A stretch of 64,000 nucleotides of DNA, from contig NZ_AP024655.1 in assembly GCF_019977355.1 (NCBI RefSeq), positions 4,216,001 to 4,280,000 on the forward strand, in the 5' to 3' direction. This stretch comes from Arthrobacter sp. NicSoilB8 (lineage in GTDB: Bacteria; Actinomycetota; Actinomycetes; Actinomycetales; Micrococcaceae). A program made the position numbers and the translations under genes. A model generated the notes under the pieces. It had not been told where the DNA came from and did not search any database. It worked only from the letters and a program-made list of their open reading frames with translations. Shown here piece by piece: positions 58,409 through 64,000 of this stretch. Position 1 is the stretch's first letter. Every line of letters starts with the position of its first letter.

Positions 58409-58828
58409 TCAGACCTGGCCGGTCTGCTCGCGCCAGGCGCGTTCCCTCTGGATCCATTCATTGTCCTGCGGGAACTCGTCGATCGAGGGCACCCTGCGGA
58501 TCTCGGTCTTGGTGCCCGCCGTGAGGGGAGCCCGTTTGGCCCACTCGATGGCTTCCTGCTTCGATGCGACGTCCAGGATGTAGTAGCCGCCGAACAGCTC
58601 CTTGGTTTCGCCGTAGGGCCCGTCGGTGACCACAGGGGTTTCGCCGGTGAAGTCCACCACGACGCCCTCCTTCGGGTCGTCGAGGCCCTCTGCTGCCAGC
58701 AGGACACCGGCGCGGATCAATTCGTCATTGAATTTGCCCATGGTCTCAAGGATTTCGTTGAAGTCGGCCTTCTCGAGCTTGGCGTACGACTCGTCGGTGC
58801 CCCGCATGATCAACATGTACTTTGCCAT
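58409..58828 (-). CDS. YCII/DGPF-domain protein paired with ECF42 sigma
   Basis: A 139-residue YCII-related protein opening with MAKYMLIMRGTDESYAKLEK. The DGPF-like motif VVTDGPYGETKELFGGYYIL (67-86) gives the family its name. Members form dimers of ferredoxin-like fold; enzymatic activity is suspected but not proven. Genes for such proteins flank ECF42 sigma factors across actinobacteria, and they are transcribed together, in the order YCII then sigma factor. It lies 50 bp before the sigma gene. Confidence 0.9.
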   Translation of the reverse strand: MAKYMLIMRGTDESYAKLEKADFNEILETMGKFNDELIRAGVLLAAEGLDDPKEGVVVDFTGETPVVTDGPYGETKELFGGYYILDVASKQEAIEWAKRAPLTAGTKTEIRRVPSIDEFPQDNEWIQRERAWREQTGQV

Positions 58829-59136
58829 TTCAATCTCCTAGGTTGTGGAAGGTCGCCCTTCGACCTTCTCACCCACAGGTCGAACAGCGCGAGGACAAAT
58901 CGACACGGGCCGGGAATATTCATGAAGCCTTAGCGGCGTTTCCCGGTCTGCGCGTCCGGCCTGCGCCCAGCTGGGCCGCCCCGGTCCGGAGTGAACGCCG
59001 GTAACGGCAACTGCCGGCCGCCACCACGAGGATTTACAAGCCCGAAACACAAATCCCTCGCAGCAAACGAAATTGCATAGTACATTTGATGCAATCAGCG
59101 TTGCAGAGTGATCTGCGTTACAGAAGAGGTCCGGAC
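58829..59136. other. 308-bp divergent promoter region with palindromes
   Basis: No gene is seen between the YCII gene and the RpiR gene. GAAGGTCG/CGACCTTC form an 8-bp inverted repeat at 58848-58868. TTGCAT (59073-59078) and ATGCAA (59089-59094) form a perfect inverted repeat with a 10-bp spacer 42 bp before the RpiR start, and GCAGA-GTGA-TCTGC follows at 59103-59116. The first pair near the RpiR gene is the best operator candidate. Confidence 0.6.
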
Positions 59137-60033
59137 TTGAATACCAGCGCGGCCAATCCAGAAGCCTCCGCGGGCGGCAGTGGCGCCGGGAACGAAACCC
59201 ACGCCTGGCTCGGCGACGCGATTCCGGACGTTCCGCTGTCCAAGGCCCAGAGCCGGGTGGTCGATGTCATCGGCCGCAATCCGCAGCTCTCCTCCTACGC
59301 CGACATCGCCGAGATCGCCAAGCGCGCCGACGTCAATAACTCCACCGTGGTCCGCGCGGCCCAGCACCTGGGCTACCGGGGCTGGCCGGATCTCCAGCGA
59401 GAGTTGCGCTCCCGCTACCTTGTGATGATTTCCACCGAAGAAACCCTGACCGAACACGGCGAGCACCGCAGCCCGCTCCATGACGCCATCAACCACGACA
59501 TCGAGAACCTGCGCCTGACGCTGGACTCCACCACGGCCGACGACGCCGAAGCCGCCATAGCGGCCATGGCCGCCGCCAAGTCCATCACCGTCCTCGGGAT
59601 CGGCTCCTTCGCCGGCCCCGCCAGCGTCATGGCCCACCTCGGCTCGACCATGGGCTACCCCATCACCCTGGAGAACCGCGGCGGCGTCCACCTCGCCTCC
59701 AGCACCAACACCCTGGGCGAGGGGGACGTCCTGGTCGTCATCAACATGTGGCGCTCCGTCCGGCAGATCATTGTCACCGCCGAAGCCGCCAAGCAGGCGG
59801 GCGCCACGGTCATTGCCATCAGCGACATGCGCCGCGGCCGCCTGGCCGCTGCGGCCGACCACCTCCTGGTGGTGGCCTCGGAAGGAATCTCCTTCTTCCA
59901 GTCCGTCACCGCCGCGAATTCCTTGGTCTATGGTCTGCTCGCGGGCATGGAGGCGGCGCATCCCGAACGCAGCCGCGCCGCCATCCGCCGCACCCAGCAG
60001 CTGTGGAAAGACCTGGACATCTACCTCGACTGA
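59137..60033 (+). CDS. RpiR-family regulator (HTH + SIS)
   Basis: A 298-residue RpiR regulator. A HTH_6 domain (about residues 40-100: SYADIAEIAKRADVNNSTVV, then RAAQHLGYRGWPDLQREL) is followed by a SIS sugar-isomerase domain (about 130-290) with TVLGIGSFAGPASVMA and VLVVINMWRSVRQIIVTAE. It senses a phosphorylated or carboxylated sugar-like ligand. The TTG at 59137 has GAAGAGG 8 bp upstream; an ATG at 59089 would lie inside a palindrome, so the later start was chosen. It heads the operon of dehydrogenase, aldehyde dehydrogenase and amidohydrolase. Confidence 0.85.
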   Translation: MNTSAANPEASAGGSGAGNETHAWLGDAIPDVPLSKAQSRVVDVIGRNPQLSSYADIAEIAKRADVNNSTVVRAAQHLGYRGWPDLQRELRSRYLVMISTEETLTEHGEHRSPLHDAINHDIENLRLTLDSTTADDAEAAIAAMAAAKSITVLGIGSFAGPASVMAHLGSTMGYPITLENRGGVHLASSTNTLGEGDVLVVINMWRSVRQIIVTAEAAKQAGATVIAISDMRRGRLAAAADHLLVVASEGISFFQSVTAANSLVYGLLAGMEAAHPERSRAAIRRTQQLWKDLDIYLD

Positions 60034-60085
60034 CCCCCACACCCCTGACCCACCCTCACCCGCATATCTTTTCCAGGAGTACTTC

Positions 60086-61042
60086 ATGAACACCAGCACC
60101 GACCGCCGCATCGCCGTCATTGGCCTCGGCGCCATGGGTGGAGCCATGGCCGCCACGCTGCACAAGGCCGGCTGGACCGTTACCGGTTTCGACCCCTCCG
60201 AGGCCGCGCGTGCCGCCGCGGCCGACGCGGGCATTTCCACCACCGCCAACCTTGCCGATGTCGCCGGGACGCCCTACGCGGTCCTCTCCTTGCCCGCAGC
60301 CAGCATCGTGGAAACCACGGTGCCCCAGCTTCTGGCGGCGCCCGGGACCGTGGCGATCGTTGACACCACCACCTCCGAACCGGCGACCAGCCAGCAGATG
60401 GCTTCCCTCGCCGAAGCACAGGGGGCAGCGTTCGTGGATGCGCCGGTCTCCGGCGGCCGCGACGGGGCAGCGACCGGGTCCCTGAGCGCGTTCGTCGGGG
60501 CAACCGATGCGGCACTTTCCGCCGCCGAGCCCGTCCTGCTCGCCCTGACCGGCGGCAAGTACAGCCACATCGGCGGCCCCGGCAGCGGCAACGTGGTCAA
60601 GCTCCTCAACAACGTCCTGGCGGCGGCCAACCTGGTCTCCGTGGGCGAGGCACTGGGCGTCGCCCAGGCCTACGGCATCGATCCCGCCAAGGCGGCAGCC
60701 AGCATCAGCGAAGCCTCCGGCGGCAGCAAAGTCTCCGCGAACATGTACCCGAGCTGGGTGCTCACCGGGACCCACGATTCCGGTTTCTCCCTGGGCCTCA
60801 TGGCCCGGGACGCCGCCCTCGCCGTGGACGTCGCCGCCCAAATCGGCGAAACCCCGGCCCTGCTGGCGGCCGTGGCGGACCAGTGGCAGGACGCCCTGGC
60901 CGTCCTCGGGCCGCGGGCGGACTTCACCGAAATTGCCAGGACCGTTGCCCCGGCCATCACGCCCGCCGGCGCACCCGACGCTGCAGGCACCACAAACAGC
61001 GCTACCAACGCCGCCGCAACCGGCTCCACCGCCGTCGTCTAA
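60086..61042 (+). CDS. 3-hydroxyisobutyrate/threonate-type dehydrogenase
   Basis: A 318-residue beta-hydroxyacid dehydrogenase: GLGAMGGAMAATLHKAGWTV for NAD(P), DAPVSGGRDGA for substrate binding, and a lysine in GSGNVVKLLNNVL for catalysis. Family members act on 3-hydroxyisobutyrate, tartronate semialdehyde or threonate. The C-terminal 35 residues are a Thr/Ala-rich tail beyond the usual length. AGGAG lies about 7 bp before the ATG. It follows the RpiR gene and precedes an aldehyde dehydrogenase gene, fitting oxidation of a hydroxy acid to a semialdehyde and then to an acid. Confidence 0.87.
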   Translation: MNTSTDRRIAVIGLGAMGGAMAATLHKAGWTVTGFDPSEAARAAAADAGISTTANLADVAGTPYAVLSLPAASIVETTVPQLLAAPGTVAIVDTTTSEPATSQQMASLAEAQGAAFVDAPVSGGRDGAATGSLSAFVGATDAALSAAEPVLLALTGGKYSHIGGPGSGNVVKLLNNVLAAANLVSVGEALGVAQAYGIDPAKAAASISEASGGSKVSANMYPSWVLTGTHDSGFSLGLMARDAALAVDVAAQIGETPALLAAVADQWQDALAVLGPRADFTEIARTVAPAITPAGAPDAAGTTNSATNAAATGSTAVV

Positions 61043-61069
61043 GCCCCCAGCCCGCAAAGGAACACCACA

Positions 61070-62617
61070 TTGAGCATCACCACAGCACCCACTTCCTCCT
61101 CGGCCGCCACCGCCCGGGCGGTCCTGGACGCGGCCTTCCCGGCCGGCCTCGGCGCCTTCCTTGACGGCAGGACCGTTGCCGGCAGCGGCGAGTCCATCAC
61201 GCTCACCGCGGCGGCCACCGGGGAACCTTTTGCCAGCTACGCCGACCCCGGAGCCGAGGGCGCCAACGCCATCCTGGAGAGCTCGACGGCGGGTGCGGCA
61301 GCCTGGGCCAGCATGAACGGCTTCGAACGGGCCGCCATCCTGCGCACCGTCAGCCGCGTGGTCGCAGCACACGCGGAGGAACTGGCTATCCTCGAGTCCG
61401 CCACCACGGGAAAACCCATCCGCGACGCCCGCGCCGAAGCCGCTAAAGTCGCCGAGATGTTCGGCTACTACGCCGGCTGGGCGGACAAGCTGACGGGGCA
61501 GACCATTCCCGTTCCCGGGCCGTGGCACACGTACACCGAACGCGTCCCCTGGGGCGTCGTCGTCGCCATCACCCCGTGGAACGCTCCCCTGTTCACGGCC
61601 GGCTGGAACTCCGCCGCGCCGCTGGCCGCCGGCAACGCCGTGATCATCAAACCCAGCGAATTCACCCCGGCCTCCTCCATCCGGCTCGCGCAACTGGCCC
61701 GCGAGGCGGGACTTCCGGCCGGCGTGTTCAACGTCGCCGCGGGACTGGGGCAGACCATGGGGGCCGCCCTCACCACCGACCGGCGCGTCGGCAAGATCAG
61801 CTTCATCGGCTCCGTGCCCACCGGCCGCCGCGTCGCCGTCGCGGCCGCGCAGGCCGGGATTCCCGCCCTATTGGAACTGGGCGGCAAGAGCGCGAACATC
61901 GTGTTCGCCGACGCCGACCTCGACCGCGCCGCCGACGGCGCCATCTCGGCGATCTTCTCCGGCGCGGGCCAATCCTGCGTCGCCGGATCACGGCTCCTGG
62001 TGGAGCGCGGCGTGCACGCACGGTTCGTTGAGCTGGTGGCCGAGAAGGCCGCGCTGCTGAGGGTCGGCGACCCGCTCAGCGCGGACACCGAAGTGGGCCC
62101 GATCATCACAGCCCAGCAGTTCGCCACCGTCACCTCCCTCATCGAGGCAGGACTGAACGACGGCGGACGCCGGCTTACCGGCGCCACACTTCCGGATGCC
62201 CTCTCCGGGTCCGGCCTGGCCGGCGGGCACTGGGTCATGCCGACCCTCCTGGACGGGGTCACGCCGCAAAACCGCCTCGAAACCACGGAGGTGTTCGGTC
62301 CCGTGGTGGGCGCGGACGCATTCGACACGGAAGCAGAAGCCATCGCCCGCGCCAACAACACCAACTTCGGCCTCGCCGGAGCCGTGTGGACCTCCGATGT
62401 CTCCCGCGCGCACCACATCGCCCGCCAGGTCAAGGCCGGCACGTTCTGGATCAACTCCTACAAAACCATCCACGTGGCGGTTCCGTTCGGCGGTTTCGGC
62501 GATTCCGGCCACGGCCGTTCCTCCGGCCCCGGCGTCCTGGACGAATACACCCAGACCAAAGCCATCTGGGTGCCCACCCGCGCGGCAGGCTCGCCCTTCC
62601 CGTCGCTGTCCTACTAA
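61070..62617 (+). CDS. Aldehyde dehydrogenase
   Basis: A 515-residue NAD(P)-dependent aldehyde dehydrogenase. The catalytic motifs are LELGGKSANIVF with the general-base glutamate, and GAGQSCVAGSRLL with the nucleophilic cysteine; ITPWNAPLFTAGW and IKPSEFTPAS line the cofactor. It starts with TTG, with AAAGGA about 8 bp upstream. It would oxidise an aldehyde or semialdehyde. Operon position after a beta-hydroxyacid dehydrogenase suggests its substrate comes from that step. The N-terminal 15 residues are a short Ser/Ala-rich leader. Confidence 0.9.
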   Translation: MSITTAPTSSSAATARAVLDAAFPAGLGAFLDGRTVAGSGESITLTAAATGEPFASYADPGAEGANAILESSTAGAAAWASMNGFERAAILRTVSRVVAAHAEELAILESATTGKPIRDARAEAAKVAEMFGYYAGWADKLTGQTIPVPGPWHTYTERVPWGVVVAITPWNAPLFTAGWNSAAPLAAGNAVIIKPSEFTPASSIRLAQLAREAGLPAGVFNVAAGLGQTMGAALTTDRRVGKISFIGSVPTGRRVAVAAAQAGIPALLELGGKSANIVFADADLDRAADGAISAIFSGAGQSCVAGSRLLVERGVHARFVELVAEKAALLRVGDPLSADTEVGPIITAQQFATVTSLIEAGLNDGGRRLTGATLPDALSGSGLAGGHWVMPTLLDGVTPQNRLETTEVFGPVVGADAFDTEAEAIARANNTNFGLAGAVWTSDVSRAHHIARQVKAGTFWINSYKTIHVAVPFGGFGDSGHGRSSGPGVLDEYTQTKAIWVPTRAAGSPFPSLSY

Positions 62618-62660
62618 AGCGTCCTATCTCAAGCGACCTAACTGGAGCAGGCAGATACTT

Positions 62661-63887
62661 ATGGAACTGACAGACATAACCGCCGCACTGGCGGCCCTTC
62701 GCGCCGCCCTCGCGGACGGCGTCGACGACTGGAAACCCCGGGTCCTGGCCCTGGCGCGGGACATCCACGCCGCCAAGGAGGTCTCCTTCGAGGAGGTCCG
62801 CTCGGCCGAAGCGGCAGCGGCCCTGCTGGACGCCGGCGGCTTCGAGGTTGAACGCGGCAGCGGCGGCCTGCCCACGGCCTTCACCGCGAGCGCCGGCAGC
62901 GGTGACCTGATGGTGGCCCTGTGCGTGGAGTACGATGCGCTCCCGGGCATCGGGCACGCGTGCGGGCACAACCTGATCGCCGGCGCCTCCGTCGCCGCGG
63001 CCCTTGCCCTGCGGCCCTACGTGGACCAGTTGGGCATCACGCTGAAGGCGATCGGAACGCCCGCCGAGGAGCACGGCGGCGGCAAGGCGCTCCTGCTGGA
63101 GCGGGGAGCGTTCGACGGCGTCGGCCTGGCCCTGATGGTCCATCCCGTCCAGGACGGCCTGACCTACAACCCGACGGGCACCAGCGCCCAGGCCGTGGGC
63201 CGGTACAAGGCGACGTTCACCGGTAAGGCCGCGCACGCTGCAGCAGCCCCGCATCAGGGTGTGAACGCCGCGGACGCGGCAGTGCTGAGCCAGGTGGCCG
63301 TCGGGCTGCTGCGCCAGCAGATCCCCGGCGACCACCGCGTCGCGATGTACGTCGCCGAGGCCGGACACGTCACCAACATCATTCCGGAACGGGCCGTGGT
63401 CCAGTTTGAGTGCCGGGCCTTCACCCTTCCGGAATACGAGGCCCTGCTGGAACGCGTCCGCCGCTGCTTCGAAGGAGCAGCCCTCGCCACGGGCACCACC
63501 CTAGCCATCGAGGCAACGGAACCCCTCTACGAACCCCTGCTCCAGGACAACGCCCTGGCAGCGCACTGGACCGAGGCTATGGAGGCGTTCGGCAAGGACA
63601 CCTCGCCGGCGGCCGGCCTCAGCGGCGGGTCGACGGACATGGGCAACGTCTCCCAGGTCATCCCGTCCCTGCATCCCTGGCTGAGCATTCCCGGTGCGGA
63701 CGCGCCCATCCACTCCCATGCGTTCGCCGCACTTGCAGACTCTCCGGAGGCGTACGGGGTGATGTTCGAGGCGGCCACCGCGCTGGCTTGGACCGTCGCC
63801 ACCGCAGCCTCAACCCCCACCGAACGAGCACGCTTCACCAAAGCGGCATACCGCCGTCGTACTTTCACCCAGGAAGGCACATCATGA
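62661..63887 (+). CDS. M20-family amidohydrolase
   Basis: A 408-residue M20 metal-dependent peptidase/amidohydrolase. Metal ligands lie in HACGHNLIAG and GTPAEEHGGGK, with a dimerisation domain at about residues 175-290 (KATFTGKAAHAAAAPHQGVN) and a final histidine in APIHSHAFA. Relatives hydrolyse N-acyl amino acids or aminobenzoyl-glutamate. It ends with ATGA overlapping the start of a membrane-protein gene. The GGAG is 14 bp from the ATG, a weak ribosome site. Confidence 0.87.
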   Translation: MELTDITAALAALRAALADGVDDWKPRVLALARDIHAAKEVSFEEVRSAEAAAALLDAGGFEVERGSGGLPTAFTASAGSGDLMVALCVEYDALPGIGHACGHNLIAGASVAAALALRPYVDQLGITLKAIGTPAEEHGGGKALLLERGAFDGVGLALMVHPVQDGLTYNPTGTSAQAVGRYKATFTGKAAHAAAAPHQGVNAADAAVLSQVAVGLLRQQIPGDHRVAMYVAEAGHVTNIIPERAVVQFECRAFTLPEYEALLERVRRCFEGAALATGTTLAIEATEPLYEPLLQDNALAAHWTEAMEAFGKDTSPAAGLSGGSTDMGNVSQVIPSLHPWLSIPGADAPIHSHAFAALADSPEAYGVMFEAATALAWTVATAASTPTERARFTKAAYRRRTFTQEGTS

Positions 63888-64000
63888 GTACCAGCACCAC
63901 AACCGCGCGGATAGACAAAGCTGGCGCCCGGCTCACGCTTCCGGTCGCCGCCCTGGCCTTCGTCATTGCCGTAGCCGTCCAACTGATCGGCCAGGCCAAG
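63884..64000 (+). CDS. Membrane protein, N-terminal part
   Basis: The first 39 codons lie in the window: MSTSTTTARIDKAGARLTLP, then a hydrophobic helix VAALAFVIAVAVQLIGQAK. The start overlaps the amidohydrolase stop (ATGA). It looks like the start of a DUF3100-type or transporter protein, a common companion of M20 amidohydrolases, but too little is visible to be sure. A membrane transporter completing this operon would be logical. Confidence 0.55.
   Translation, partial: MSTSTTTARIDKAGARLTLPVAALAFVIAVAVQLIGQAK

Noticed and set aside
60056..61693. Long minus-strand open frame of about 545 codons
   Set aside because: It is antisense to the dehydrogenase and aldehyde dehydrogenase genes, is Gly/Arg-rich with low complexity, and has no motifs.
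1..64000. Mobile element or prophage as cause of the many small gene sets
   Set aside because: No integrase, transposase, inverted terminal repeats, tRNA attachment site or phage structural genes were found.

Overview
The window comes from a high-GC actinobacterium. The evidence is strong G/C at third codon positions, frequent GTG and TTG starts, ATGA-coupled operons, hairpin terminators without U-tracts, and gene families typical of soil Micrococcaceae (Arthrobacter or Pseudarthrobacter type). The genus is an inference. No rRNA, tRNA, CRISPR array, IS element, phage or conjugation gene was seen. It reads as a chromosomal catabolic region made of many small gene sets, each with its own regulator and transporter.

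Layout. 1-5 kb: start of an acyl-CoA synthetase gene, then a shikimate/quinate-type set (AroE-like dehydrogenase, IclR regulator, two MFS transporters) around a three-part operator. 5.7-11.9 kb: PucR regulator, glutaminase, asparagine-type permease, a 48-residue Cys-rich peptide and a ThDP enzyme. 12.1-15.1 kb: a histidine-ammonia-lyase homologue whose MIO triad is disrupted, an SDR and its TetR regulator. 15.2-23.1 kb: small enzyme/regulator pairs with clear palindromic operators, and a large GHKL ATPase. 23.2-29.5 kb: RidA, a polar amino acid-type ABC transporter with a frameshifted permease, an FMN-dependent hydroxyacid dehydrogenase and a CdaR-like regulator. 29.5-32.3 kb: a two-repeat PQ-loop (SWEET-like) protein, a cation/proton antiporter, and a 67-residue protein behind a highly structured leader. 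32.6-39.2 kb: a polyol operon (ABC transporter, polyol dehydrogenase, PfkB kinase) with a divergent AraC regulator. 39.3-43.9 kb: a membrane-anchored calpain-like protease, an AlkD-like protein, a NYN-LOTUS protein, a HAD phosphatase and an unpaired MbcA/ParS-like antitoxin. 44-49.2 kb: an idonate/gluconate-type dehydrogenase operon. 47.8-55.8 kb: an MHS transporter, PxpC-PxpB-PxpA, a LysR regulator, an RraA-type aldolase and an aspartate aminotransferase. 56-59 kb: a decayed cyclase and an ECF42 sigma/YCII pair. 59.1-64 kb: an RpiR-led operon with a hydroxyisobutyrate-type dehydrogenase, an aldehyde dehydrogenase, an M20 amidohydrolase and the start of a membrane protein.

Two patterns cut across the gene sets. 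A near-identical hairpin with core ACGACGGCGGGA follows five separate genes or remnants. Short tandem duplications with 12-18 bp units sit repeatedly at gene ends. With several gene remnants (GH13 hydrolase, cyclase, P-loop protein, a copied gene tail) they suggest active local rearrangement. The most interesting functional leads are the lyase homologue without an intact MIO triad, the structured leader at 31.93-32.07 kb, and a possible pathway joining lactam opening (Pxp), transamination and RraA aldol cleavage.
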